A DNA stretch of 64,000 nt from Azorinus chamasolen (Eukaryota; Mollusca; Bivalvia; Cardiida; Solecurtidae), in contig OY755244.1 in NCBI GenBank assembly GCA_963576725.1, positions 85,989,121-86,053,120 on the forward strand, in the 5' to 3' direction. Positions 19,791-30,999 of this stretch are shown here, one piece after another. The notes under the pieces were generated by a model. That model was not told the DNA's origin. It did no database searches and saw only the letters and a list, made by a program, of their open reading frames with translations. The stretch's first letter is position 1. Every line of letters starts with the position of its first letter. A program made the translations under genes and the position numbers.

Positions 19791-19869
19791 TAACCTTTTA
19801 CTCTATGAATATTCATGTAAGAAATAATGATATGAATATTAAGAGTTGTTTATGGAGTAAAGGATTAAG
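19791..19869 (-). mobile_element. MITE A reduced to its ends
   Basis: CATGAATATTCATG left end joined at AATATTAAGAG to TTTATGGAGTAAAGGATTAA; stem absent. Confidence 0.8.
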
Positions 19870-19971
19870 CCCTACTGCTACTGTTAAAAATGATATCAGC
19901 TGAAAGTCCTGTTGCAGTTTTGTTCTTTCTTCTGATTTATTCAAGCTATGGAGAAACTAGGGGCTTAATGG

Positions 19972-20180
19972 CAAACAGCTAGCATCCTGAAACAGCTAGC
20001 ATCCTGTTTGCAAACAGCTAGAATCCTGATGATGGCAAACAGCTAGCATTCTGAAACAGCTGGCATCATGATGGCAAACAGCTAGCATCCTGGTGGCAAA
20101 CAGCTAGCATCCTGATGATGGCAAACAGCTGGCATCATGATGGCAAACAGCTGGCATCATGATGGCAAACAGCTGGCATC
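19972..20180 (+). repeat. Irregular tandem repeat of an E arm
   Basis: GGCAAACAGCTAGCATCCTGATG-like units of about 17-28 bases, roughly ten times; an E stem tail follows at 20160-20230. Confidence 0.8.
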
Positions 20181-20297
20181 CTGATGAGATGACAAGTTAC
20201 TCCTAGTCTGAATTCAGACTGTTTGCAAAATGCTTCTAGCAGAAGAGTTAGAAATATAATTTATGTACAAGGTTTTTCTCAAAACAAGAATATTTTT

Positions 20298-20546
20298 TTA
20301 ACCCTTTACTCCATGCATACGCCTTTCTATGCCTTTGCAAACAGAGTAGACCCAGATCAGACGGGTACTAAAGGAGCTGTCTGATTAGGGTCTGCTCTGT
20401 TTTGCTTTTGATATGATATGATCTGCTCCTACAGTTTTTGTCAAAGCAAAAAGTTCCCTTGGAAAAGTTGACATTATGAAAATTGAGCTAATAAATACCC
20501 ATGTTGTCACTATTTCTTGTATGAACACTGAGCAGGGAACGGGTTA
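20298..20546 (+). mobile_element. MITE A
   Basis: TTAA both ends. Confidence 0.88.
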
Positions 20547-20552
20547 AAAAAG

Positions 20553-20680
20553 GAACATAGATTCTAATGAGACACCCTGCTACTGGACATCTCATTGATC
20601 TTTCAGCACTCCATGGGGACTTTTAACTTGTAGTTACTGGATGTCTCATCAGGATCTAACCTGTTTGTCACTCTGGTCAA
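20553..20680. mobile_element. E-like hairpin, diverged
   Basis: AGATTCTAATGAGACACCC and GATGTCTCATCAGGATCTAACC arms. Confidence 0.5.
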
Positions 20681-20705
20681 CATATGTAAGAAAATAAATC
20701 TGCCT

Positions 20706-20929
20706 TTAAACCCTTTCCTTCATATAAACACCTTTTCATGCATCTGCAAACAGAGTAGACCTAGATCAGACGGCTCCAACAGGAGCTGTCCGATCAGGAT
20801 TTGCTTGTATTATAGAGATCTGATTCTATACTTTTGTCAAGGTATAAAAAAATCCATTATAAAAATGCAGCTAATAAATATTCGTGGTGTTATTATTTCT
20901 TACATGGATGTGAAATTGGAAAGGGTTAA
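20706..20929 (+). mobile_element. MITE A
   Basis: TTAA both ends; right half of stem shortened. Confidence 0.85.
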
Positions 20930-21078
20930 GCATAGAAGAAAGATTTTAGAGGACACAATTTGCTCAGAATGCAGAAGGTTGACAGTGAAATGTTTTTAAA
21001 GGTCATCACTAAGTCTCCCATCGCATTCAACACTGCTGATCATTAGATTAAAGATATAATGTCTTGACATAAGATATT

Positions 21079-21326
21079 GAACTCTTTACTCAATGAATAT
21101 TCATGTCAGAAATTAATATATGAATATTAATTAGTCAATTTTTATAATAGCATCATGAAAAAGGAATATTTTACAATGGTAGAAAGAGTAGTTATAAATA
21201 GATTTACATTATTTCCTAAGCAGACAGAGCAGACCCTGATCAGATGGCTAGTACAGGAGCTGTCTTATCTGTGTCTATGCTGTGTGCAAAGGTGCCAAAA
21301 GTCATGTCTATAGGTAAAGGGATAAC
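21079..21326 (-). mobile_element. MITE A
   Basis: CAATGAATATTCATG left; stem 21218-21290; right end GGTAAAGGGATAA. Confidence 0.82.
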
Positions 21327-21537
21327 CCTTTCCCTGTTCTATGTTTATTACAAATCTCAATACCTACTGAATATTCATGGACAAAATAGTTATACTGGAA
21401 GGTGGAACATTGTAGTCATTTTAGAAAGTTTAAAAACAGCAAACAGAGCAGACCCTGATCAGATGGCTCATCAGCTGATCTGGGTCTACTCTGTTTGCAA
21501 GTGCGTGAAAACACGTTTATATGAGGGAAAGGGTTAA
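21323..21537 (-). mobile_element. MITE A2, complete
   Basis: TTCTATGTTTATTACAAAT left end; short stem with centre GGCTCATCAGCTGATC; right TTAA 21534-21537. Confidence 0.82.
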
Positions 21538-21579
21538 CTGAATATTCTTGTAGTAAATGGACATTGAGTAAACATGTTT

Positions 21580-21631
21580 TCTAGCGTTTGCAGATGCGTG
21601 AAAACATGTTTATATGAGGGAAAAGATTAAG
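21580..21631 (-). mobile_element. A2 right-end fragment
   Basis: GCAGATGCGTGAAAACATGT and TATGAGGGAAAAGATTAA. Confidence 0.6.
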
Positions 21632-21908
21632 ATAATTATTTGTATTTTTATGCTACACATACAAGTTTCATATGTAAAATTTAATTGTTGTACAAATGAT
21701 ATTTGTTCTGTAATATCTTCATGTGAATTTCTGTACCGGAATTGTTCACTGTTTTGTCCTTGGTGTAATATGCAAATCATGGTTATTTTTCATGTAAGTG
21801 ATCTAACATTAGGCTTCCCTGCTTCATGGTTATGGATCATCTGCCTGTGGATGCCCTCTTTTGATCTCCTCGGTAACAGAGAATGCTTTAAGATAAAGTT
21901 AAACTCTT

Positions 21909-22157
21909 TTTAACCCTTTCCCTCATATTAATGCCTTTTCATGCATTTGCAAACAGAGTAAACCCAGATCACACAGATCATGTAGGAGCCATTTGATCAG
22001 GTTTGCTCTGTTTGCTTTTTGATATGATATAGATATGATTCTATAATTTTGGTCAAAGCAAAAATTTCCCTTGAAAAATTTGCATCATAAAAATTCAGCT
22101 AATAAATATTCATGAGATCATTATTTCTTAAATGAATATTGAATTGGGAAAGAGTAA
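21909..22157 (+). mobile_element. MITE A
   Basis: Left TTAA; degraded right end GGGAAAGAGTAAG. Confidence 0.82.
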
Positions 22158-22188
22158 GTAAATGTTCTGGGTCTATGCTTGTAAAGCT

Positions 22189-22298
22189 TATTAGTTGAGT
22201 CTCAGTTTGTTCTCAAGCTTTTGATTGGTCAGATTTGAGCCAAAGGCTCAAATCTGACCAATCAAAAACTTGAGAACGAACTCAGACTCAACTAAAAA
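22189..22298. repeat. Near-perfect hairpin, about 50-bp arms
   Basis: GATTGGTCAGATTTGAGCC faces GGCTCAAATCTGACCAATC across three bases; outer arms TTGAGTCTCAGTTTGTTCTC and its inverse. Not one of the other families. Confidence 0.85.
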
Positions 22299-22357
22299 GT
22301 TTTATAAGCAATGATACTGTTCTTTGCTGACAGTTTTCATCCTTTGAATGCTTGGAT

Positions 22358-22433
22358 ACATGGTTTCTCATCTGGATACAAACTGTTTGCATAAGTAATC
22401 ACAGATCCCCAAAGGCAAGGAAAGGGCACAATA
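22358..22433 (+). mobile_element. E right half
   Basis: CATCTGGATACAAACTGTTTGC and AAGGCAAGGAAAGGG. Confidence 0.55.
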
Positions 22434-22576
22434 TGGTTTCTCAGCGTTGCTATTGCTATGGATATTCAAAGCTTGTTGTTTGTTTATCAATATTTTTATT
22501 AGCTGCTATTATTACAAATTACCTGTTGCTTGATTGCACATCTGACATGTTTGTTATTAGTTATCTGCAACCTTTT

Positions 22577-22730
22577 CAACCCAGGACATGCATGCACTTG
22601 TCATTTGCAAACAGTGCAGACCCAGGTCAGAGGACTTATTATTATAGAAGAGCCCTCTGTTAGAGTCTACACAGTTTGTCATTCGGTATCCTCTAGCAAG
22701 TTAAATTCTTTCACACTGAAGGGACTCTTA
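22577..22730 (+). mobile_element. D element
   Basis: AACAGTGCAGACCCAGGTCAGAGG / CCTCTGTTAGAGTCTACACAG. Confidence 0.7.
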
Positions 22731-22733
22731 AGT

Positions 22734-22876
22734 TAAACCTTTACTCCATAAATATTCATTTCTACACCTTTGCAAACAGTGTACCCAGATCAGATGGCTC
22801 CTGTAGGAGCTATCTGATCTGGGTATGTTTTGTTTGTTAAAGTATGGAAAGGCATGTCTGTGAAAGAAAGGGTTTA
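22734..22876. mobile_element. A with two left-type ends
   Basis: TTTACTCCATAAATATTC, stem with CTCCTGTAGGAG, and a right side of the TATGGAAAGGCAT type. Confidence 0.65.
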
Positions 22877-23106
22877 TCCCTTTACCTGTTGAATATTCAT
22901 ACAAGAACTACTGGCATGAATATTTATTAGTTGAATTTACATGGTGTCATATGAAGTTTTGGCCTTGGCGGCAAATGAAGAATCAGATTTAAATTATTCT
23001 GTAAGCAAACAGAGCAGACCCTGATCAGACCACTCCTACTGGAGCCACCTGATCTGAGTCTACTATGTGTGCAGATACGTTATAAGGCCTACCTTCGGAG
23101 TAAATG
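22875..23106 (-). mobile_element. MITE A
   Basis: GTTGAATATTCATAC left; stem 23003-23074. Confidence 0.8.
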
Positions 23107-23333
23107 TTAAAACCTTTACTTCATATAAGCAACTTTTTCCACCTTTGCAAACGGAGTAGACCCAAATCAGATGTTTCCTATAGGAGCCGTATGATATGGG
23201 TCTGCTCTGTTTGCTTATCACATTATGATGTATCTGACACAAAAATCGTGTAAATATGCCATAAAAAATCAGCTAATGAATATTCATGATATTATTATTT
23301 CTGCCATGAATATTGAACAGAGGAAGGTTTTTT
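23107..23333 (+). mobile_element. MITE A
   Basis: Stem 23147-23217; CATGAATATTGAACAG right end. Confidence 0.8.
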
Positions 23334-23400
23334 AATGGAATACAGAGGCCCAGATAAAATAAATAAATTAAAACCTTTATAACTGTATTTTTCCATCTAG

Positions 23401-23450
23401 AAGAGACAATTACAAAGAGTGGTCACAACATAGGGTTTGGTGGAAAAATG
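23401..23450. mobile_element. G half
   Basis: AGAGTGGTCACAACATAGGG only. Confidence 0.5.
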
Positions 23451-23939
23451 ACTAATTTAGTAGTTAAGTACGCACCTTTATCTGTAGCTCTGGAAATAGA
23501 CAGGTAGACTATCAATTAATCAACTACAATGTACATGTACATGCATAAATTGTCCGAGAAGACTCTCTCAAAATCGTAGTTTTAAGTAGAGGAACAAGAA
23601 AAAAATTGTGATTTGTTAAATGGTTTTGTGCATATATATTTTGTTTTTGTTAGGTCTGTTGGATCTGTCGTATATTTGAGGATTTTGTTTGTGCCATATG
23701 CGGAGAAATCCATGCAATACAAATGAAAGTTGTAGCACAAAAGGATTGTATAGAGACAATTTGTAATTTCACAATTGTAGTGGATATTTGTTCCAGTGTA
23801 TCATGAAATCTAGGCAGTTCTTTTGTATGGCAAACAAAAAAGGTTGTAGAGATTAAATTTAAACACAAATATAGTGGATCTGTAACTGTAAAAACCCAGA
23901 TAGTTGGAACACTAAAACAAATATGATAATTGGTCTCCT

Positions 23940-24236
23940 AGACAGGTGGCAGCTTAATGCAGAGTGAAAGTCATACAATTTCCCCCCAACATTAACCCAT
24001 TCCCTCCTAGATTATTTTTAGACACAATCTCTTTGAATGAATCTACTGAAAAGGAGCATTTACTAGAGGAAAAGAAAATTTAAGAATTGTGCAGTTTTGA
24101 AACCACTGTGATAAGTAGAGCATTTGCTCCTATGGGGCAAATGCTCTATTTGTCACAATGATTTCAAAAAGTGACTTTTATAGAGGCATCAAAATGCTTC
24201 AGTAGGAGGGAATGTGTTTAAAGCAGCCACCTGCCT
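23940..24236. mobile_element. F element interrupted by B
   Basis: AGACAGGTGGCAGCTTAATG before and TTAAAGCAGCCACCTGCC after the nested element. Confidence 0.7.
23992..24221 (-). mobile_element. MITE B nested in F
   Basis: TTAA 23992-23995 and 24218-24221. Confidence 0.85.
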
Positions 24237-24407
24237 AAACATTTCTCAATTCTTCATTACTAAAACTATAAACATTTTTACTGTAAGTGTATCCATGTAT
24301 TTAGAAATCCAAGAGATGACATAATTACCCTAAATATTGGACCAGACAAAATCAGGAAAACATTGCAGACCCAGAGGTTAGGCTGTTTGCTTCTGTAGTG
24401 GTTTAAT

Positions 24408-24639
24408 TTAACCCTTTCCTGATGGAGACACCTTTTGGTAACTTGCAAACAGTGTAGACCCAGATCTGACGACTCTTGAAGGAGCTGTCGGATCAGGGTC
24501 TGCTATGTTTGCTGATGGCATATCAGAGCTCTCTGCTATTGATCATGGCATGCATTTCCTTATTTTATAATTTTGTTAAGTTTACAGATGTTGGTAAGAG
24601 GTGAAGTCTTGCATAATTATTCATCAGGTAAAAGGTTAA
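24408..24639 (+). mobile_element. MITE A
   Basis: TTAA both ends; right half unusual (GTTGGTAAGAGGTGAAG). Confidence 0.8.
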
Positions 24640-24883
24640 CCCTCTTCTCCATAAATATGCATTTGCAAACAGAGTAGACCCAGATCACACGGCTATTTTA
24701 GTAGCCGTCTGATTAGGATCTGCTCTGTTTGCTTAATATGATATAATATAGATATGATTGAACAGTTTCAGCCATTGCCAAACATTCCTGTGTCCATGTG
24801 CTATTATAACAATTACATGTAATCTAATTAATTTTCATGATGTCAGTTTTTCTTACATGAATATTCATGGAGTAATGGGTTAA
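24636..24883 (+). mobile_element. MITE A, complete
   Basis: Shares TTAA 24636-24639 with the previous copy; right TTAA 24880-24883. Confidence 0.88.
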
Positions 24884-24913
24884 AGTTACTGAAATAGTGA
24901 CCTGTTCAGCTTT

Positions 24914-25139
24914 TTAACCCATTCCCTCATATTGACGACTCTGTAAAAGTCACTGTGAAAGCATTGTGATAAATAGAGCATTTGCTCCTATAGGAGCAAA
25001 TGCTCTATTTATCACAATGGTTTCAAACTACAAAATTCTAAAAAAAAAAAAAATCCTTTTCTCTAGTTTATGCTCCTTTTGGGTAGATTTATTCAAAGAG
25101 GTTGTGTCTTGAAAAATAGCCTATGAGGTAATGGGTTAA
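24914..25139 (+). mobile_element. MITE B, complete
   Basis: TTAA both ends; perfect stem. Confidence 0.9.
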
Positions 25140-25209
25140 CCTGGTGCAGATTTAATGTTTGAGTACAGTACAGGACTAATCAAGTTTTGAACATGAATAT
25201 ACATGTATG

Positions 25210-25646
25210 TAAACCCTTTCCCCGTGTAAGAAATAGTGACATCATAAATACTTTTTTAACCCATTCCCTCATATTGATGCCTTTTGACGCATCTGTGAAA
25301 GTCACATTTTGAAACCATTGTAATAAATAGAGCATTTGCTCCTATGGAGCAAATGCTCTATTTATCACAATGGTTTTTAAACTACAAAATTATAAAAAAA
25401 AAAATCCCTTTTCTCTAGTAAATGCTCCTTTTTGGTAGATTTATTCATAGCGACTGGGTCTAAAAATAGCCTATCAGGGAATGGGTTAATGACATATGTA
25501 CGCAGGACTTTTTGGTATTTGTAGAAACTTTAGTTAGATCTATAATCCTTTCATAAGCAAACATAGTTGAACCTGATCAGATGGAGATCTGGGTCTACTC
25601 TGTTTGCAAAGGTGTGAAAAAGTGTTTATATGAGGGAAAGGGTTAA
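25210..25646 (-). mobile_element. MITE A interrupted by B
   Basis: Left 25210-25255, right 25490-25646 with a collapsed stem. Confidence 0.75.
25256..25489 (+). mobile_element. MITE B nested in A
   Basis: TTAA 25256-25259 and 25486-25489. Confidence 0.85.
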
Positions 25647-25892
25647 AAGTGAACTGAAGCACAATATTGTTGACAAATATATTTAATTTCTCCATACTGA
25701 CATCCAATGATTTTGTTTTTACTTTGTTTTCGTCTGTGATTGTTGATATGTCTATTAAAACGTTTACATTCTTCTATAGATATACTTGACATACTTTAAA
25801 AACACTATGGCCTAAATCAGTAAGATTCTGTACATTTCACAAATGATACTGTTCATGGACTTTATATTTCCTCTGTGCCTAAGGACATTATT

Positions 25893-25970
25893 TTTGGCCT
25901 AGAAATTGTATTTGGCCTAGAGATTGTTTATGGCCTAGAAAATGTATTTGGCCTAGAGATCGTATTTGAA
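25893..25970 (+). repeat. Minisatellite, about 19-20 bp unit, four copies
   Basis: TTTGGCCTAGAGATTGTA-like units. Confidence 0.9.
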
Positions 25971-25991
25971 GTGAGTTTTAACTCTTTGCAT

Positions 25992-26048
25992 GCTTGTACC
26001 AAATTGTTGATTACCTATGCAAACAATTTGGATCCAGATTAGACACTT
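25992..26048 (+). mobile_element. E left half, cut by B
   Basis: CAAACAATTTGGATCCAGATTAGACAC stops at the nested element; no matching right half follows. Confidence 0.6.
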
Positions 26049-26281
26049 TTAACCCATTACATGTACCTCATAGGCTATTTTTAGATACAACCTCTTTGAA
26101 TAGATCTACCGAAAAGGAGCATTAACAAGAGGAAAGGAAAATTTTGGCATTTTGTAGTTTGAAACCATTGTGATAAATAGAGCATTTGCTCCTATAGGAA
26201 CAAATGCTCTATTTATCACAATGGTTTCACAAAGTGGCTTTTACAGTCGTCAAAAGTCGTCAATATGAGGGAAAGGGTTAA
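26049..26281 (-). mobile_element. MITE B, complete
   Basis: TTAA 26049-26052 and 26278-26281. Confidence 0.88.
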
Positions 26282-26544
26282 CCCTTTCCCTGTTGAATAA
26301 ACATGTAAGAAATAATGACAGCATGAATATTTATTAGCTGAAGTTTTATAATATAAACGTTTCAAGAAAATGTTTTGCTATGACAAAAACTGTAGAATCA
26401 GATCTAAATTGTATATCATGTCAAAAGCAAACAGAGCAGACCCTGATCAGACGGCTACTATAGGAGCCGTCTGATTTGGATCTGCTCTGTTTGCAGATGT
26501 GTGCAAATACATTTATAGATACATGTATGAGGAAAATGGGTTAA
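26278..26544 (-). mobile_element. MITE A, complete
   Basis: Shares a TTAA with the B copy; stem 26428-26496. Confidence 0.88.
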
Positions 26545-26549
26545 AGAAA

Positions 26550-26699
26550 GTTAAACATTTTGAATGCGGGACATCCATGCATTGGCATTTGCTAACAGTG
26601 TAGACCCAGATCAGAGGGCTCCTGGAGGAGCCCTTTGATCAGGGTATGCGCTGCTTTTCATTCAAATTTTGAATAAATATAGAACAGGGAAAGGGTTAA
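26550..26699 (+). mobile_element. Chimera: D left and stem, A2 right end
   Basis: AACAGTGTAGACCCAGATCAGAGG stem of D, then AATAAATATAGAACAGGG and TTAA of A2. Confidence 0.7.
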
Positions 26700-26734
26700 A
26701 TGAATATAGTGAACCAGACTGTCTTATGAGTGTC

Positions 26735-26800
26735 ACATAGTTTGGATCCTGATAAGATGCTCTGTTACTTCACTTCTCATTTGGATCCAAGTTTTGTCGT
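26735..26800 (+). mobile_element. E stem fragment
   Basis: ATAGTTTGGATCCTGATAAGATG / CATTTGGATCCAAG. Confidence 0.55.
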
Positions 26801-27074
26801 AGATTGTAACTAATTCACAGCTAGCTCTCAGGGAGCTCATTATCTGTTACTATGTTTTAAATCTGAAAACTTTAAGAAGACATGAAGGTGCCATTTAATC
26901 TGGGTTTCTACTATTTTCTCATACAAGTAACCTCATTTTCTGCATCCAAATTGTTAATATCAGCTTTTAAACAAGATATATTTATTTAGATTTGTTTTTA
27001 ATACCATGTCATGTGAAATACATGCCTGATATATACATAAAATTGTGTCTTATCTCTTGACAAAATAGGTGTGC

Positions 27075-27289
27075 AGTAAAACTTCTCTGAATTGAACAAT
27101 TTGAAAATATTGAAGGCAGGTGGCTGCTTAATGCAGAAAATTAGTCATGTAGAGCTCCCAGAGGAAATTTCGTTATGATTTTCACCCAGCATAAAAGCTG
27201 CCACCGATCTCAAAGACCAATAATGTCTGAATGACCACGAATGATACTTATTTTTTTTTAAGTGTTCAGATTTGTGAGGTTTTATTGTT
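27075..27289. mobile_element. F element, diverged
   Basis: CAGTAAAACTTCTCTGAATTG left; GTGAGGTTTTATTG right; worn core. Confidence 0.6.
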
Positions 27290-27359
27290 CATGCAAATTT
27301 CATGGACTTCGTGCAAACCTGTTGTAAATCTAATGTATGATTCAAACTTGTGATGATTT

Positions 27360-27680
27360 TTACAAACAGTTTAGATTCAGATGAGACACCAATTAACCCT
27401 TTCCCTATTATATATTCATGTAAGAAATAATGACATCATGCATATTTATACGCTGAATTTTTATAATATGAACTTTCCAAGGAATCTTTTTTTGCTTTGA
27501 CAAAAACTGTAGAATTAGACCTAATATCATGTCAAAAGCAAACAGAGCAGACCCAGATCAGACAGCTCCTATATGAGCTGTCTGATCTGGGTCTACTCTG
27601 TTTGCAAATGCATGAAAATATGTTTATATGAGGGAAAGGTTTAATTCAGTGTGTCTTCAGGATCTAAACTTTATATGATA
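27360..27680 (+). mobile_element. E element interrupted by A
   Basis: ACAAACAGTTTAGATTCAGATGAGACACC before; TTCAGGATCTAAACTTTA after the nested copy. Confidence 0.65.
27393..27644 (-). mobile_element. MITE A nested in E
   Basis: TTAA 27393-27396 and 27641-27644; almost perfect stem. Confidence 0.88.
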
Positions 27681-28104
27681 CTCATCACATTTTTTCAAGA
27701 AAAATCAACTTTGTCAATGTAAGGAAAATCATTTTTTTATATAAATATTTAGGTTATTAAGAAGTTACTACATTTTTGCGCTGAGCCCTGAAAATATGCA
27801 GTTTGAAACTACATGTATTACTATGTTGTAACAAACAGTTTTGATCCATAACAATTTCTGAGTTTATGATCTGTATATTTGACTTCCATATGTTTTTGAT
27901 AACTTCATAATATATCATGTACACTGTTTTGGAAACTACGCATAATTATATGATTTTTAGCATAGTTTACATATATTTGTATATTGGATTGGATATTGTG
28001 TAAATATATTTACTTATTAAACCTTAAGATGAATAAACTGTTAATGTTAATGATTTTTTACAGACTATTAAGATTACACATGTGATGCAATAAAAAGTAA
28101 CTGA

Positions 28105-28310
28105 CAGAGATTTTATAGTTGTTATCTCATGATGCCATGCAAGTTGCCTTTCCATAAAGAACATTCCATAAAGAACATTATAGTTGTAATCTCATGATGC
28201 TATGCAAGTTGCCTTTCCATAAAGAACATTATAGTTGTAACCTCATGATGCCATTCAAGTTTGCCTTTCCATAAAGATAATTACAGTTGTTATCTCATGA
28301 TGCCATGCAA
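28105..28310 (+). repeat. Minisatellite block 1 (CATGATGCCATGCAAGTTGCC)
   Basis: Units of about 55-75 bp carry ATCTCATGATGCCATGCAAG and CTTTCCATAAAGAACATT. Confidence 0.9.
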
Positions 28311-28636
28311 GTACAAAAATGAGTCATGCAGGAAACACCACATACAGAACAAACAGTCACCCGAATAGCAACACAAGGAAACAGCAAATGTACATAACTA
28401 TAAAAACATCATGAGACGCACAAAAGACAAAACAAACATACAATAGGGGGAAGATTGAAGTACCGCCTTGGAACGGTCTGTGACAAAAGTCACTGGGGAG
28501 TTAAACCGGTTTATGGGCACCCAACCTCACACTTATTCCATCCCCACCCTAAAAGACAAACTGTAAATAAACGTATCCCCTCTCCGACTAATCTACAACA
28601 ACCGCGACGGCAAATACAGTGGTAAAATGCATGTAT
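28311..28636 (-). mobile_element. SINE-like element inside the minisatellite
   Basis: About 325 bp, matching the inverse of 59663-59987 nearly throughout (ACTCATTTTTGTAC, CCCATAAACCGGTTTAA, GTCGCGGTTGTTGTAGATTA). It splits the tandem array, so it inserted after the array formed. A CGTTCCAAGGC stretch (inverse strand) resembles a pol III B box. No coding capacity. Confidence 0.75.
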
Positions 28637-28649
28637 AACGAAAACATGT

Positions 28650-29165
28650 AAGTGAACAAGTTGCTTTTCCATAAAGATCATTCCATAAAGAATATTATAG
28701 TTGTAATCTCATGATGCCATGCAAGTTGCCTTTCCATAATGAACATTATAGTTGTAATCTCATGATGCCATGCAAGTTGCCTTTCCATAAATATCATTCC
28801 ATAACGAACATTATACTTGTTATCTCTAGATGCCATGCAAGTTACCTTTCCATAAAGGTCATTCCATAAAGAACATTAAAGTTGTTATCTCATGCTAGTT
28901 GCCTTTCCATAAAGATCATTCCATCAAGAACATAGTTGTTATCGCATGATGCCATGCAAGTTGTCTTTCCATAAAGATCATTCCATAAAGAATATTATAG
29001 TTGTAATGTCATTATGCCATGCAAGTTGCCTTTCCATTAAGATCATTCCATAAAGAACATTATAGTTGTAATCTCATGATGCCATGCAAGTTGCCTTTCC
29101 ATAAAGAACATTATAGTTGTAATCTCATGATGCCATTCAAGTTGCCTTTCCATAAAGAACATTAA
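28650..29165 (+). repeat. Minisatellite block 2
   Basis: Same unit as block 1, about eight variable copies. Confidence 0.9.
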
Positions 29166-29285
29166 AGAATTATGTATCAGAATTCAAGATGTTTCACACT
29201 CATTCTACCAATTCTCAAGAGCTTGATCGATTTTGTGGTGTTCAAAAAAATTGAGAAAAAATTACTTCTTCACAACGGTGAAGTA

Positions 29286-29564
29286 CAGTAAAACCTCTCT
29301 ACATTAACTGCCACTAAATTACATCAAGTATTTTGTGTTAAAGGCAGGTGGCTGCTTAAAGCAGGGTGAAATTAAAACAGAATGCCCCTATAGGAGTGAC
29401 TGAGTTGGGTTTTATGTCCGACCAACAGTTTTTCAGTTATTTGCAGACGGCACCCGCATGAGACGAAGTTATAGTGCTGCCTCACTGGAATACCCCTTCC
29501 GCGGGCAGATAGCAATACCAACTAGTTAACACAATTAAGTGGCCGTTATAGAAAGGTTTTACTG
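29286..29564. mobile_element. MITE C with foreign insert
   Basis: TA-flanked C ends; the right inner arm is replaced by about 130 unrelated bases (GGGTTTTATGTCCGACC to GCGGGCAGATAGCAATACC). Confidence 0.8.
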
Positions 29565-29622
29565 TATACCTTTTGCATCTGTTATAGTGCTCTTGTAGAG
29601 AAAGTACAATTAACACATTCAG

Positions 29623-29893
29623 TTTAACTTCAATATATCGAACTTGGATAACTGGATGTTCGGTCCTTCCAAAATTTGCAATACAGAATTGTACTTAACT
29701 GTATCAGTGTGCACATCTAGAAACACATGTGACAGCTTAATGGAGGTTGAAAGTAATGCTGAAAGCTCCTGCATTAAGCTGTGTACTTGATAAATTATTC
29801 AAATTAGAAATCGGATAACTCGAACCTCTGTTATCTCGAACTACATGTAATTTGTATGTCCCCTTGAAGTTTGAGATATCAAAGTTTAACTGT
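29623..29893. mobile_element. Element with imperfect 24-bp inverted ends
   Basis: AGTTTAACTTCAATATATCG against the inverse of GATATCAAAGTTTAACT. A partial F core (TTAATGGAGG..GAAAGCTCC) sits at 29730-29782. Confidence 0.55.
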
Positions 29894-30474
29894 ACATTAA
29901 ATACAAGTGCTTGTACATACATTTAGAAAAACACAAGTTTGTTTTGTCGAATATTCAGCTTTATGAGTAGTGTATAATGCATTTCTAGATAAACAATGTA
30001 CTTTGACTGCTTAGTGCTAACGATCTTATTCAACATGTGTATATTTTTCTGTGGGGGCTATGTAATCTCTTTGCGCCACAGTGCAATTTAGCTAGATTCA
30101 AAATCATATTCTCTCCAAAATATTTGTTTGAATTTTTTAAACATCTACATATCTAATAGACCAGTGGTATTCTACTTGTAGCTCATATCAATTTAATTTT
30201 CATATTTATTAATGTATAAAACAATTTGAGACAATGTTCAAAACATCAGTTTAGAATATCATCCGATACTGCTGGTATAGTCGGATGTCACACAAAACTA
30301 TTAAAGAATTGAGATAGAGAGTGAGAGATAGAGGGGGAGAAAGAGGGTAAGGGCTGGTAGAAAGGAGGGAGAGAGAGAAGAGAAAATGGAGGGAGAAGAG
30401 AGACTAAGCCCATCCATGCATGCGTCTTTGCAATATACCCTACAGCCAAAATACATTTATTGATACATGGTATA
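29894..30474. other. No gene; purine-rich tract only
   Basis: 30310-30400 is a GA-rich, microsatellite-like stretch (GAGAGAGAAGAG); nothing else recognised. Confidence 0.5.
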
Positions 30475-30476
30475 TA

Positions 30477-30672
30477 CAGTAACATCTCTCTATAACGGCC
30501 ACTACATTGTGTTAATTAGTTAGTATTTAGGGCAGGTGGCTGCTTAAAGCAAGGTGAAATTAAAACAGTAGAGTCATTCTGTTTTACGTTCACCTTGCTT
30601 TAAGCAGCCACCTGCCTTTAACACAAAATACTTGATGTAATTTAGTGACCGTTAATGAGAGAGGTTTTACTG
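30477..30672. mobile_element. MITE C, complete
   Basis: TA-flanked; CAGTAACATCTCTCTATAAC / GAGGTTTTACTG. Confidence 0.9.
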
Positions 30673-30719
30673 TATGCTTAACCTCTTATTACATGTCAAA
30701 CCATATTCTGAATGAAAAA

Positions 30720-30917
30720 TCACTGTTTGCAAATGCGTAAATATGCATCATGTAAAGGATTTGGAAACATATTTTCACTTACCATCTAGATCTGACTCTA
30801 CAGTTTCTGTCTTAGCTAAAATGTCATGTGTTATATGCCAATATAAAAATTAATCTACTTATAATGTCAATGATTTCATTACTTTTAACATTAATAGTGA
30901 ACAGGTAAAGAGTTAAA
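30720..30917 (+). mobile_element. MITE A, worn copy
   Basis: CTGTTTGC, GATCTGACTCTACAGTTTCTG and ATTAATAGTGAACAGG modules. Confidence 0.6.
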
Positions 30918-30999
30918 TAAATAATACATCTATTGTAATAGTTTGGCCATTATATCAAATGAAATGCAAGTCAATAATATTGAAAAACAGCTACAGACT

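Noticed and set aside
28311..28636. tRNA-derived SINE with complete pol III promoter
   Set aside because: Only a B-box-like stretch is visible; without an A box the tRNA origin is not supported.
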